Below are positions 39,246 to 48,063 of a stretch of 64,000 bases of DNA, in pieces (the first letter of the stretch is position 1; each line of letters begins with the position of its first letter). The DNA is from Limimaricola sp. (GTDB lineage Bacteria > Pseudomonadota > Alphaproteobacteria > Rhodobacterales > Rhodobacteraceae): the NCBI RefSeq assembly GCF_016125575.1, contig NZ_WGLM01000006.1, positions 1-64,000 of the forward strand, written 5' to 3'. The notes under the pieces are model-generated. The model worked only from the letters and a program-made list of their open reading frames with translations. It was not told where the DNA came from and ran no database searches. The translations under genes and the position numbers were made by a program.

Positions 39246-40145
39246 TCAGCCGAGGCGCGGCGGCAGGGCGAGGCCCTTGAGCACTTCGCTGGCTGGCAGT
39301 GGGCGTTTGCCCTCCCGCTGCGCACGGGTGATCTCGACCGCGCCGGTACCGCAGGCGATGGTGAAGCCCGTCAGCACCGTTCCGGGCGCGCCTGAGCCCG
39401 CGGCGCGGCGGCTGCCCAGCAGCTTGACGCGTTCGCCCGCGACCTCGCACCATGCGCCGGGAAAGGGCGAAAGGCCGCGGATCAGGCGGTCGACCTCGGG
39501 CGCGGGGCGGGTCCAGTCGACGCGCGCCTCGGCCTTGTCGATCTTGGCGGCATAGGTCACGCCGTCGGTCGGTTGCGGCTTCGGGCGCAGGCCGTCGAGA
39601 CGGGCAAGCGCCTGTACGATCAGGGATGCCCCCAGCGCGGCCAGCCTGTCGTGCAATTCGCCCGTGGTCTCTTCGGGGCCGATGGCGGTGGCGGCGCGCA
39701 GCAGCACAGGGCCGGTATCGAGCCCCGCCTCCATCTGCATGATGCAGACGCCGGTTTCGGCGTCGCCCGACATGATCGCGCGGTGGATCGGCGCGGCACC
39801 GCGCCAGCGCGGCAGGAGCGAGGCATGGATGTTGAGGCAGCCGGCGCGCGGCGCGTCCAGCACGGCCTGCGGCAGGATCAGGCCATAGGCGACGACGACG
39901 GCGACATCGGCCTGCAAGGCGGCAAAAGCGGCCTGTTCGGCCGGGTCTTTCAGCGAAACAGGATGACGGACAGGCAAGCCTGGCGCGGTCGCCCGCGCCA
40001 TGACCGGGCCGGAGCGCGGTTGCTTGCCGCGGCCCGCCGGGCGGGGCGGCTGGGTATAGACGCAGGCGATCTCGTGCCCTGCGGCAACCAGCGCGTCGAG
40101 GACCGGGACCGCAAAATCGGGCGTGCCCATGAACACGATCCGCAT
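39246..40145 (-). CDS. fmt: Methionyl-tRNA formyltransferase
   Basis: It formylates initiator Met-tRNA with 10-formyl-THF. 299 residues: [19 protein letters not shown], then [34 protein letters not shown] with catalytic Asn/His, and [11 protein letters not shown] with the Asp. The C-terminal OB-like domain binds tRNA. It is coupled (TGATG) to the second def paralogue; def, def-like and fmt form one formyl-methionine unit. Confidence 0.97.
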   Translation of the reverse strand: MRIVFMGTPDFAVPVLDALVAAGHEIACVYTQPPRPAGRGKQPRSGPVMARATAPGLPVRHPVSLKDPAEQAAFAALQADVAVVVAYGLILPQAVLDAPRAGCLNIHASLLPRWRGAAPIHRAIMSGDAETGVCIMQMEAGLDTGPVLLRAATAIGPEETTGELHDRLAALGASLIVQALARLDGLRPKPQPTDGVTYAAKIDKAEARVDWTRPAPEVDRLIRGLSPFPGAWCEVAGERVKLLGSRRAAGSGAPGTVLTGFTIACGTGAVEITRAQREGKRPLPASEVLKGLALPPRLG

Positions 40146-40642
40146 CAGGACCGTCCCAGTTTCTGCGCGCGGCGGAGCAGCATGTCGCGCCGTGTCTTGG
40201 AGAGGTGGTCGAAATACATGCGCCCGGCGAGGTGGTCGATCTGGTGCTGGACGGAGGTGGCCCAGAGACCGACGAAATCGCGCTCTTCCTGCGCACCCTC
40301 GACGTTGAGGAAGCTCACGGTCACGGCGCGTGGGCGGCGGATTATGGCACTGACGCCGGGCAGGTTGGGCGAGGCCTCGTCATGTTCGCGGAACTGGGCC
40401 GAGGCGTGCAGCACCTCGGGGTTGGCCATCCGCACGGCCAGCCCGCGCGCGGTGCTGGCATCGACGACGGCCAGCCGCAGCGGGATACCCAGTTGCACCG
40501 CAGCAAGACCCACGCCCGGCATTGCCTCCATCGCCGCGATCATCTCGTCCCAGATCGCGCGGACCTCGTCGGTGATGGCGGCCACGTCTGCCGCGGCCAT
40601 GCGCAGCCGCCGGTCGGGCCACATCACGAAGGGGCGCGGCAC
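40145..40642 (-). CDS. Peptide deformylase-like protein, active site degenerate
   Basis: A 165-residue def paralogue. Motif 1 is intact ([10 protein letters not shown]). Motif 2, EGCLS in the true enzyme, is EASPN here, so the metal Cys is Ser. Motif 3 HEIDH is HQIDH, so the catalytic Glu is Gln while both His stay. It should lack normal deformylase activity and may have a regulatory or altered role. The start is GTG at 40640-40642 ([14 protein letters not shown]); ATG at 40624 is the alternative. It sits between def and fmt. Confidence 0.9.
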   Translation of the reverse strand: MPRPFVMWPDRRLRMAAADVAAITDEVRAIWDEMIAAMEAMPGVGLAAVQLGIPLRLAVVDASTARGLAVRMANPEVLHASAQFREHDEASPNLPGVSAIIRRPRAVTVSFLNVEGAQEERDFVGLWATSVQHQIDHLAGRMYFDHLSKTRRDMLLRRAQKLGRS

Positions 40643-40648
40643 CGGGCC

Positions 40649-41170
40649 CTAGCCCCGCGCCAGTTCGCGTTTCAGTTTCACCATCTTGCGGGTGATCATC
40701 TGGCGCTTGAGCGGCTTGAGGTAGTCGATGAAGAGCTTGCCATCGAGATGGTCGATCTCGTGCTGGACACAGGTCGCCCAGAGCTTGGTAAAATGCTCTT
40801 CCTGCCAAGCACCGTTCAGGTCCATCCAGCGCACCTTCACCTCGGCCGGACGTTCCACCTCGGCATATTGGTCGGGGATCGACAGGCAGCCTTCCTCGTA
40901 GGTCGTCAGTTCCTCGGATGACCAAGTCACCTCGGGGTTGATCAACACCATCGGGCGGGGCGGCAGTTCGGGATCCTTGACGCAATCCATCACGAGGATG
41001 CGGGTCAGCACACCCACCTGCGGCGCTGCAAGGCCAATGCCGGGGGCATCATACATGGTTTCCAGCATGTCATCCGCCAGCCGGCGCAATTCGTCGGTGA
41101 CCGAGGCCACCGGCTTGGCCGGGGTCTTCAGGCGGGGATCGGGATGGATCAGGATCTGGCGCAGTGACAT
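40649..41170 (-). CDS. def: Peptide deformylase
   Basis: It removes the formyl group from nascent N-terminal fMet. 173 residues with all three motifs: GIGLAAPQVG, EGCLSIPDQ with metal Cys, and HEIDHLDGKLFIDYL with two His ligands and catalytic Glu. The ATG at 41168-41170 gives the usual MSLRQILIHPDPRLK start. It is first in the def / def-like / fmt run, 6 bp before its paralogue. Confidence 0.97.
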   Translation of the reverse strand: MSLRQILIHPDPRLKTPAKPVASVTDELRRLADDMLETMYDAPGIGLAAPQVGVLTRILVMDCVKDPELPPRPMVLINPEVTWSSEELTTYEEGCLSIPDQYAEVERPAEVKVRWMDLNGAWQEEHFTKLWATCVQHEIDHLDGKLFIDYLKPLKRQMITRKMVKLKRELARG

Positions 41171-41265
41171 GCGCAGGCATTTAGGCGATGCGACGCGGGC
41201 GCGCAACATGGCCTTGCGTTGGCCGCGCCGACAGATAGCCTGCGCGCCGAAAAAGGAGAACCCGG

Positions 41266-42435
41266 ATGAACTTTGATACCCTGATCGACCGGCGCGGGAC
41301 CCATTGCGCGAAATGGGACATGATGGAGAAATATTACGGCGTCTCCCCGGAGGACGGCATTGCCATGTGGGTCGCCGACATGGACTTTGCCGCGCCCGAC
41401 TGCGTTCAGGACGCCGTTCAAGGGATGCGCGATCTTGGGATTTACGGCTATTTCGGCGAGGAAGGTGCCTATCTCGACGCGATCGGCTGGTGGATGCGCA
41501 ACCGCCACGGCTGGGAGGTGAACCCAACCAGCATTCTGACCACCCACGGGCTGGTCAACGGTGCGGCGCTGTGCGTCGATGCCTTCACCCGGCCCGGCGA
41601 CGGCGTGATCCTGTTCACGCCGGTCTATCACGCCTTCTTCCGGGTGATCCGTGCGGCCGGGCGCGAGGTGGTTGAATGTCCGCTGGCCAACGTCAACGGG
41701 CATTACGAATTCGATTTCGATGCCTATGACGCACAGATGACCGGGAAGGAACGGCTGCTGATCCTGTGTTCGCCGCACAATCCCGGCGGGCGGGTCTGGA
41801 CGCGGGCCGAGTTGCAGGCTGTCGCGGCCTTTGCCAAGCGGCATGATCTTGTCATCGTCTCGGACGAGATCCACCATGACCTGACGATGCCCGGCCAGGT
41901 GCATACGCCGATGGCGCTGGTCGAGGGTATCGAAGACCGGCTGGTCATGATGACGTCGACCACCAAGACCTTCAACATCGCCGGAAGCCACACCGGTAAC
42001 GTCATCATCGCTGATCCGGACCTGCGCGCAGCCTTTGCCGGACGGATGGCGGCGCTGGGCCTGTCGCCCAATTCTTTCGGCCTTGCGATGGCGACGGCAG
42101 CCTATTCGCCGGCCGGCGCGGCATGGGTCGATGCCTTGCGCGGCTACCTTGACGGCAACCGCCGTATTTTCGAGGACGGGGTCAGTGCGATTCCGGGCAT
42201 CAGCGCGATGCCATTAGAGGCTACCTACCTTGCCTGGGTCGATTTCGCAGGCACGGGGATGAGTGCCGAGGAATTCACCGGACGGGTGCAGCAGACCGCG
42301 AAGATCGCCGTCAACCATGGCGAAACCTTTGGCAAGGGTGGCGACACGTTCCTGCGGTTCAATTTCGCCACGCCGCGCAGCCGCGTGACCGAGGCGGTCA
42401 GCCGCTTGCAGCAGGCGTTCAGCGACCTCCAGTGA
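41266..42435 (+). CDS. patB: MalY/PatB-type cystathionine beta-lyase (PLP)
   Basis: A 389-residue fold-type I PLP enzyme. Asn172 (SPHNPGGRVW), Asp200 (VIVSDEIHHDL) and PLP Lys234 (TSTTKTFNIAG) are placed as in MalY/PatB C-S lyases, which cleave cystathionine to homocysteine, pyruvate and ammonia. An aminotransferase role cannot be excluded. AAAAGGAG precedes the ATG. Its 3' end overlaps the convergent gene by 17 bases. Confidence 0.88.
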   Translation: MNFDTLIDRRGTHCAKWDMMEKYYGVSPEDGIAMWVADMDFAAPDCVQDAVQGMRDLGIYGYFGEEGAYLDAIGWWMRNRHGWEVNPTSILTTHGLVNGAALCVDAFTRPGDGVILFTPVYHAFFRVIRAAGREVVECPLANVNGHYEFDFDAYDAQMTGKERLLILCSPHNPGGRVWTRAELQAVAAFAKRHDLVIVSDEIHHDLTMPGQVHTPMALVEGIEDRLVMMTSTTKTFNIAGSHTGNVIIADPDLRAAFAGRMAALGLSPNSFGLAMATAAYSPAGAAWVDALRGYLDGNRRIFEDGVSAIPGISAMPLEATYLAWVDFAGTGMSAEEFTGRVQQTAKIAVNHGETFGKGGDTFLRFNFATPRSRVTEAVSRLQQAFSDLQ

Positions 42436-42772
42436 TCAATGCAACCGGTGCCGCCTGCTCGCGCTCGAAATCCAGCGCGGGCCGGTCGGCGACGGGGGCG
42501 TGCCACTTGAAATCGTAGATCCGCTCGCCCGCTTCCTCTTGCGACGTGACCACAAGGCATTGGTAGAGGTGGCGCGCGCCATCATAGATCTCGACGAAAC
42601 CGCGCAGTTTGGGCGCGTCCTTGGCATCCATGGCAAATCCGCCATCCCAAAGCCGCAGGATGCGATGCACCTTGTCGCCGTCATGCACGCACAGACGCGA
42701 CGAACGGCGCTGCGCCGCCTTTCGCGCCTCTTCCAGACCCTTGCGGACTGCCTCCGGCAGAAACTCGGACAT
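42419..42772 (-). CDS. Small protein of unknown function
   Basis: A 117-residue soluble, basic-start protein (MSEFLPEAVRKGLEEARKAA) with a conserved-looking centre VHRILRLWDGGFAMDAKDAP and the ending DFKWHAPVADRPALDF. I do not recognise the family; a PilZ-like beta fold is possible but unsupported. GGAGGG lies 6 bases before the ATG at 42770-42772. It overlaps malY/patB tail to tail by 17 bases. Direct repeats lie about 100 bp upstream. Confidence 0.72.
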   Translation of the reverse strand: MSEFLPEAVRKGLEEARKAAQRRSSRLCVHDGDKVHRILRLWDGGFAMDAKDAPKLRGFVEIYDGARHLYQCLVVTSQEEAGERIYDFKWHAPVADRPALDFEREQAAPVALITGGR

Positions 42773-42863
42773 CGTGTCCCTCCATTTCACGCAGCCAAAA
42801 CTGCGGCAGATGGACTGGAAATCAAGTTAACACATCACGAAAACGTCAACTTCGTGCCGGTCT

Positions 42864-42898
42864 GTGCGAATCTTATCGCACCCCCGCTCTTATCGCAC
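42864..42898 (-). promoter_or_regulatory. Direct repeats GTGCGATAAGA upstream of the small gene
   Basis: TCTTATCGCAC occurs at 42871-42881 and 42888-42898 (17 bp apart; minus strand GTGCGATAAGA). The first copy also forms an inverted repeat with GTGCGA at 42864-42869. The second copy covers the cobM stop codon. The region is the start of the promoter area for the 42419-42772 gene; a regulator-binding role is inferred from symmetry only. Confidence 0.45.
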
Positions 42899-43672
42899 GC
42901 CCGCCCCCGTGGCGGCCCGCGGGCGCAGGACATGGGGCCGCGCGGCATCGTAAAGGGCCGAATCGGGGAAACCATGCGCCTCGGACAGGCCCGGCCCCAC
43001 GAGAATCAGCGCGGTGCGGGTGATCTTGGCCTGCCGTACCTTCTCGCGGATGTCCGACAGCGTGCCACGGATCAGCTGCTGGTCGGGCCAACCCACGCGA
43101 TAGGCCACGGCCACGGGGCAATCCGCGCCATAGGCCGGGATCAGCTGCCGCTCGATCTCGCGCAGCGCCCGGATGCCAAGGTGGATGGCCAGCGTCGCCC
43201 CGGTGCGTGCGAAATTCTCCAGCGTTTCGCCAGCCGGCATCGCCGTCGATTTCATCGACATGCGCGTCAGGATGATCGACTGCGCCACCTGCGGAATCGT
43301 CAGTTCCTGGCCAAGCGCGGCGGCAGCTGCTGCATAGGCGGGCACGCCGGGGATCACCTGGTAGGCAATGCCATCGGCCTTCAGCCGCCGGATCTGTTCG
43401 GCGATCGCGCCGTAAAGCGACGGGTCGCCCGAATGAACGCGCGCCACGTCCTGCCCCTTTGAATGGGCCGCAACGATCTCGGCATGGGTCTCGTCCAGCG
43501 TCATCGGCGCGGTGTCGAGAACACGCGCGCCCGCCGGCGCACAGGCCACCACCTCCGGCGGCACCAACGATCCGGCATAAAGGCAAACCGGGCATTCCCC
43601 GATCAGCCGCGCGGCCTTCAGCGTCAGCAGTTCCGGGTCGCCCGGCCCCGCCCCGATGAAATAGACGGTCAT
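42890..43672 (-). CDS. cobM: Precorrin-4 C(11)-methyltransferase
   Basis: It adds the C-11 methyl in aerobic cobalamin synthesis using SAM. 260 residues: VYFIGAGPGDPELLTLKAARLI, VHSGDPSLYGAIAEQIRRL and VAYRVGWPDQQLIRGTL are the tetrapyrrole-methylase motifs; SMKSTAMPAGE-type sequence is characteristic of CobM. The ATG overlaps the cobJ stop (ATGA). It is last in the cob run on this strand. Confidence 0.94.
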   Translation of the reverse strand: MTVYFIGAGPGDPELLTLKAARLIGECPVCLYAGSLVPPEVVACAPAGARVLDTAPMTLDETHAEIVAAHSKGQDVARVHSGDPSLYGAIAEQIRRLKADGIAYQVIPGVPAYAAAAAALGQELTIPQVAQSIILTRMSMKSTAMPAGETLENFARTGATLAIHLGIRALREIERQLIPAYGADCPVAVAYRVGWPDQQLIRGTLSDIREKVRQAKITRTALILVGPGLSEAHGFPDSALYDAARPHVLRPRAATGAGVR

Positions 43673-45543
43673 TGCGCGCCCTCCTTCTTCTGGCCGGAAA
43701 TACTCCGGGGGGTCAGGGGGGCTGGCCCCCCTGCCTGCGCCAGGTCCCCGTCGATCTTGCGGGCATAGCCGCGTGGCGTGAACATTCGCGGCCCTTCGCC
43801 CAGTTGCGCCAGCCGGGTGTTGGAAGAGCCCACCAGCACGACCGTCAGCATGTCCACCTCGTCCACCTGAAGGTCGGCCAGGCGGCGGTAGCGCAGGCTT
43901 TCCTCGGGGCGACCAAGGTTCGAGGCCAGCAGCACCGGCGTATCGGCCGGGCGATGGGCCAGCAGGATATCGCGTGCCTCGGCCAGCAGGGTGCGGCGGG
44001 TGCGCGAGACGGGGTTGTAGAAGGCGATGACGAAATCGCCCGCCGCCGCCGCCTGCAACCGGCGCAGGATGTCGGCGCGCGGCGTCAGCAGGTCCGACAG
44101 CGAGATGGTGCAGAAATCATGCCCCAGTGGCGCACCGGCCCGCGCGGCCGCGCCCTGCAGCGCCGAGACGCCGGGCGAGCAGACAACCTCGATGCGGCCC
44201 GCGGCGGCGCTGACGCCTTTTGCCTCCGGCCCCCGGTCCAGGAGTTCGAACACCAGCGCGCCCATCGCGTAGATGCCTGCGTCGCCCGAGCAGACCAGCG
44301 CCACGTTGCGCCCCTCGCCCGCGCGTTCCAGCGCGTAGCGGCAGCGGTCTTCCTCACCGCCCAGCGGGAAATCGGCGCGCGGCTTTCCCGCGGCGAGCGG
44401 TCCGAGAAGATCAAGATACAATCCATATCCCACCAGTTCTTCAGCCTCTGTGACAAGGCGGGATACTTCCGGTGTCCGCCAGGCCGCGTGTCCCGGCCCG
44501 ATGCCCACGACCGACAGCCGCCCGCGCGCCCGGCCGCGCAAGGCGGTGATCGGCGCGGGGGCCTCGGCCAGCGCGGCGGTGGCCATGGCGCTCTTGCGCT
44601 TGCGCACGCGCAGCGCGGCGTCCGGCCCGGCCTGCGCCAGGGCTGCCGCCTCGGCCACGCCATGCGTGCCGACCTCGGCAAAGACGACCTCGGACGGGTC
44701 CGACAGGCGCGGCGTTTCCGCCTCGAGCTCTGCCGCGGGGAACAGGCGCAGCGGCACGTCAAGGTCGCGCGCCAGCGCGGTCATCGCGGGCTCGTCGGCC
44801 TTGAGGTCCAGCGTGGCGACCGCTTGCACCGCCTCGGGCGCGATCCCGGCTTCGGACAGCACGTGGCCCACCAGCGCGGCCAGTTCCCCGGGCGGACAGG
44901 CGCGCGCGCTGCCCACACCAAGGACGAAGCGCTGCGGCGCGAAATGCAGGTGGCCGGGGCCAAGGCCCACCACGGGCGCCGGCCCGCAGGTGATGGTCAC
45001 CGCGTCCCCCTCTGGCAGGCCCGCCAGCCACGGCGCGACCTCGCCCAGCACACGGGCACCGCCGCCCGCCAGTAGTGCCGCCATCGCGCCCTTGGCATCC
45101 TCGGGGTTCACCAGCCGCCAGCCCGGCGGGGGTTCGTCCAGCGCAAGGCCCAGCGCCACCTCGCCCGCCGTCGTGACCGCCGCCTGCGCGCCCAACGCGC
45201 GGGCCAGTTCGGCGGCAAGCCGGTTCGCGCCGCGATGCCCGCCCAGCAGCGGCACCACGACCGCCCCATCCTCGCTGACCGAAACCACCGGCGGTTCGGC
45301 CCGCTTGTCGGCCAAAAGGGGGGCCACGGCGCGGATCAGGATGCCGCTGGCACAGACGCCCACCACAGGCACGCCCGCCGCGAAAAGGTCGCGCACGTGG
45401 TCCAGCGCGTTGGCAAAGAACGCATCGGCGCGGCTCACGCGGCCTTCTCGGCCATGCACGGCGGCCCCCAGCGCGGCGGCGGCGCGATGGGCCACCTCTT
45501 CGCCCGCGCGGGTCAGCGCGACGACAACGGGTGTCACAGCCAT
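43669..45543 (-). CDS. cobJ: CbiG-CobJ fusion: cobalamin protein plus precorrin-3B C(17)-methyltransferase
   Basis: A 624-residue fusion. Residues 1-330 resemble CbiG/CobE: VPVVGVCASGILIRAVAPLL, SEDGAVVVPLLGGHRGANRLA and VVGLGPGHLHFA with a CobE-like ...GSARACPPGEL. Residues about 375-610 are the CobJ methylase: LSVVGIGPG, CSGDAGIYAMGALVFELL, CSPGVSALQGAAARAGAPLG, AFYNPVSRTR. CobJ methylates C-17 with ring contraction. The last about 20 residues are encoded by a repeat element. Start overlaps cobI by 10 bases. Confidence 0.92.
   Translation of the reverse strand: MAVTPVVVALTRAGEEVAHRAAAALGAAVHGREGRVSRADAFFANALDHVRDLFAAGVPVVGVCASGILIRAVAPLLADKRAEPPVVSVSEDGAVVVPLLGGHRGANRLAAELARALGAQAAVTTAGEVALGLALDEPPPGWRLVNPEDAKGAMAALLAGGGARVLGEVAPWLAGLPEGDAVTITCGPAPVVGLGPGHLHFAPQRFVLGVGSARACPPGELAALVGHVLSEAGIAPEAVQAVATLDLKADEPAMTALARDLDVPLRLFPAAELEAETPRLSDPSEVVFAEVGTHGVAEAAALAQAGPDAALRVRKRKSAMATAALAEAPAPITALRGRARGRLSVVGIGPGHAAWRTPEVSRLVTEAEELVGYGLYLDLLGPLAAGKPRADFPLGGEEDRCRYALERAGEGRNVALVCSGDAGIYAMGALVFELLDRGPEAKGVSAAAGRIEVVCSPGVSALQGAAARAGAPLGHDFCTISLSDLLTPRADILRRLQAAAAGDFVIAFYNPVSRTRRTLLAEARDILLAHRPADTPVLLASNLGRPEESLRYRRLADLQVDEVDMLTVVLVGSSNTRLAQLGEGPRMFTPRGYARKIDGDLAQAGGPAPLTPRSISGQKKEGAQ
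43681..43733. repeat. Hairpin-bearing repeat, copy 2, inside the cobJ 3' end
   Basis: CTTCTTCTGGCCGGAAATAC, then TCCGGGGGGT, then CAGGGGGG-CTGG-CCCCCCTG (8-bp stem). It matches the copy at 39181-39244 in its conserved 20-base head and G6/C6 hairpin. Here it is translated as the C-terminal tail of CobJ (GGPAPLTPRSISGQKKEG). Confidence 0.75.
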
Positions 45544-46238
45544 GGATCGGCCCCCTTGGTAATCAGGATCATCGAGAAATACGGCGCGACGTCCGGCGCG
45601 TCGGCCAGCGGCAGCACCACCTCGCCCGCCAGCGTCGCGCGTTCGACATAGACGGCGCGCTCGGTCAGGCCGAGGTTCGCCACCACCGCGCGGATGCGCG
45701 CCATGTGGCGGCCCACCTTCATGATCGCCACGCTGTCGGCCCCGGCAATGCGCGCGGCCAGCTGGTCGTCGGGCAGCGGGCCGGGCAGCACCTCCAGCCG
45801 TTCGTTGCGCGCGACCAGCGGGCGGCGGGCCAGCGCGGCGCAGGCGGTGACAGAGGTCACCCCGGGCACCACCGCAACCGCAAAACGCGGCGCGAGGCGT
45901 GCAAAGACATACATGAAGGAGCCGTAGAAGAACGGGTCGCCCTCGCAGAGATAAACCACGTCCCGGCCCGCCTGCAGGTGCGCGGCGATGCGCGCGGCGC
46001 CGGTATCGTAGGCCGCCTGCGCGGGTGCGCGCGCGGTCGACATCGGCACGTCGAGGACGATCTCCCCGGCCTCTTGCGGGATCAGGTCCGCGGCGATCGA
46101 CCGCGCAAGGCTGTCGCCCCCCGCCAGCGCCGGATAGGCAATGACGCGCGCGCCCTTGATCAGCCGCGCGGCGCGCAGAGTGATCAGGTCGGGCGCGCCG
46201 GGGCCAAGGCCCACGCCATGCAACGTTCCGAATGTCAT
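45534..46238 (-). CDS. cobI: Precorrin-2 C(20)-methyltransferase
   Basis: It makes precorrin-3A from precorrin-2 with SAM. 234 residues from the ATG at 46236-46238: GTLHGVGLGPGAPDLITLRAARL, VYLCEGDPFFYGSFMYVF, AVVPGVTSVTACAALARRPL, ending in SMILITKG. The start overlaps the cobL stop (ATGA). A slightly longer frame to 46253 is less likely. Confidence 0.95.
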   Translation of the reverse strand: MTFGTLHGVGLGPGAPDLITLRAARLIKGARVIAYPALAGGDSLARSIAADLIPQEAGEIVLDVPMSTARAPAQAAYDTGAARIAAHLQAGRDVVYLCEGDPFFYGSFMYVFARLAPRFAVAVVPGVTSVTACAALARRPLVARNERLEVLPGPLPDDQLAARIAGADSVAIMKVGRHMARIRAVVANLGLTERAVYVERATLAGEVVLPLADAPDVAPYFSMILITKGADPWL

Positions 46239-47431
46239 GTCGCAAAGCTCCATTGCGTGACGGGCATCAGCGGGCGCCAGCCGGTCAACCGGCCGACGGG
46301 TTCGGCGCGGGACACGGCGATGCGGGTCAACTCGCCGCCATGGCGACGGTGCAGGTCGATCAGCAGAGCCTCGGTCTCCAGCGTCACGGCATTGGCCACG
46401 ATCCGGCCGCGCGGGCGCAACGCGGCGCGGGCAATGGCGAAAGTCTCAGGCGTCAGCCCGCCGCCGATGAAGACGGCATCAGGCGCGGGCAGGTCCGCCA
46501 GCCCTTCGGGCGCGCTGCCCGCGACCAGCCGCAGGCCGGGCGTGCCAAGGCGCGCGGCATTCGTCGCGGCCAGCGCCCTGCGGTCCGCGCGCGGCTCGAT
46601 CCCCACCGCCTGCGCAGCCGGCACCGCGCGCATCCATTCCACCGCGACAGAACCACAGCCGCAGCCGACGTCCCACAGCATTTGCCCCGGCAGCGGCATC
46701 AGGCGGGCCAGCGTGACCGCCCGCACCTCCTGTTTCGTCATCGTGCCGTCGGAGGCGAAATGCGCATCCACCAGCCCCGGCGCGCGCGAAGCGATCACGG
46801 CACCGGGCCCGGCAAGACATTCTACCGCCAGCGTGTGAAAGGCGGGCGCATCCTGCGTCCAGCCGTCCGCGGTGCCATCAAGACGCGCCTCGGCCGCGGC
46901 GCCCATGTCGGACAGAACCGTCATCCGCGACGGCCCATAGCCGCGCTCGACGAGCAGCTGCGCCACCTCGCGCGGGGTTGCCGCGCCCGCGGTCAGGATC
47001 AGCAGCCGCCGGGCGGGCGCGATGGCGGGGATCACCTGCTCCACCGGGCGACCATGGACGGTCAGGGTTTCGACATCGGCAAGGCTCCAGCCCAGCCGCG
47101 CGGCGGCCAGCTGGAAGGCCGACAACTGCGGGTGAAAGGTGATCTGGGCGGGGTCAAACGCGCGGACAATCTTTGCCCCGGCGGAAAACCACAACGGATC
47201 GCCGGTGACGAGGACGGCCACGCGGCGGCCCGACAGCCCGCGCAGGGTGTCGATGAGCGCATCGAAGGGCGAGGGCCAGGCGATCCGCTCTGCTGATAGC
47301 GCGGCGGTCAGGTCGTGGTGGCGCGCGCCGCCGATGATCACCTCGGCGGTCTCCAGCGCCGAGCGCGCGGCGGGCGAAAGGCTGGCCAGCCCTTCGGCCC
47401 CGATGCCGACGATGTGCAGCCAGGGCGTCAT
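46235..47431 (-). CDS. cobL: Precorrin-6Y C(5,15)-methyltransferase (decarboxylating)
   Basis: A 398-residue two-domain enzyme: the N-terminal CbiE-type methylase (IVGIGAEGLASLSPAAR, VLVTGDPLWFSAG, FQLAAARLGWSLADVETL) and the C-terminal CbiT-type domain (MLWDVGCGCGSVAVEWMR, VFIGGGLTPETF), which methylates C-15 and decarboxylates. The ATG overlaps the cobH stop (ATGA). Upstream in-frame sequence belongs to cobH on another frame. Confidence 0.95.
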   Translation of the reverse strand: MTPWLHIVGIGAEGLASLSPAARSALETAEVIIGGARHHDLTAALSAERIAWPSPFDALIDTLRGLSGRRVAVLVTGDPLWFSAGAKIVRAFDPAQITFHPQLSAFQLAAARLGWSLADVETLTVHGRPVEQVIPAIAPARRLLILTAGAATPREVAQLLVERGYGPSRMTVLSDMGAAAEARLDGTADGWTQDAPAFHTLAVECLAGPGAVIASRAPGLVDAHFASDGTMTKQEVRAVTLARLMPLPGQMLWDVGCGCGSVAVEWMRAVPAAQAVGIEPRADRRALAATNAARLGTPGLRLVAGSAPEGLADLPAPDAVFIGGGLTPETFAIARAALRPRGRIVANAVTLETEALLIDLHRRHGGELTRIAVSRAEPVGRLTGWRPLMPVTQWSFAT

Positions 47432-48063
47432 GGCGCGTCGGTCCAGAGGCCGGTGGCCAGCGCGTTGACCGCCGCCGCCGCCATGGCCGAACCGCCCCTG
47501 CGCCCGCGCAGCGCGATGAAATCGGCCCCGCGCGGGTTGGCGGCCAGTTCGGCCTTCGATTCCGCCGCGCCCACGAAACCCACGGGGAAGCCGAGGATCA
47601 GCGCCGGGCGCGGAAACCCCTCGTCGATCAGTTCCAGCAGGTGAAAGAGGGCCGTGGGCGCATTGCCGATCGCCACCACCGCACCGTCCAGCCTGTCGCG
47701 CCACAGCTCCACCGCCGCGGCCGAGCGGGTGTTGCCGATGTCGCGGGCAAGCGCGGGGGTGGCGGGGTCGTTCAGGGTCACGACGATCTCGGTCCGCGGC
47801 AGGTGGCGGCGGATGATCCCGGCGGCGACCATCTGGCAATCGCAGAAAACCGGCGCGCCGGCGGCCAGCGCGGCGCGGCCCGCGGCCACGGCACCGGGCG
47901 AGAAGGCAAGGCGGTCGGCAATCTCGACCATGCCGCAGGAATGGATCAGGCGGGTGACCAGCGGCTGCATCTCGGCCGGGAACCGTCCCAGCCGCGCCTC
48001 TGCCTGCACGGTGGCAAAGCTGGCGGCGTAGATCGCGGCGGGGTCTTTTTCGTAGGGGCGCAT
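47428..48063 (-). CDS. cobH: Precorrin-8X methylmutase
   Basis: It moves the methyl from C-11 to C-12 to form hydrogenobyrinic acid. 211 residues: LIHSCGMVEIAD carries the active-site His (residue 41), VFCDCQMVAAGI, GNAPTALFHLLEL and GFPVGFVGAAESKAEL are family motifs. The ATG at 48061-48063 overlaps the upstream stop as TGATG; GTG one codon earlier is possible. Confidence 0.95.
   Translation of the reverse strand: MRPYEKDPAAIYAASFATVQAEARLGRFPAEMQPLVTRLIHSCGMVEIADRLAFSPGAVAAGRAALAAGAPVFCDCQMVAAGIIRRHLPRTEIVVTLNDPATPALARDIGNTRSAAAVELWRDRLDGAVVAIGNAPTALFHLLELIDEGFPRPALILGFPVGFVGAAESKAELAANPRGADFIALRGRRGGSAMAAAAVNALATGLWTDAP

Noticed and set aside
45543-46245. Extension of the CbiG-CobJ frame to 858 residues
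   Set aside because: The extra 234 residues overlap cobI in another frame and lack homology features; the ATG at 45541-45543 gives the expected CbiG N-terminus.
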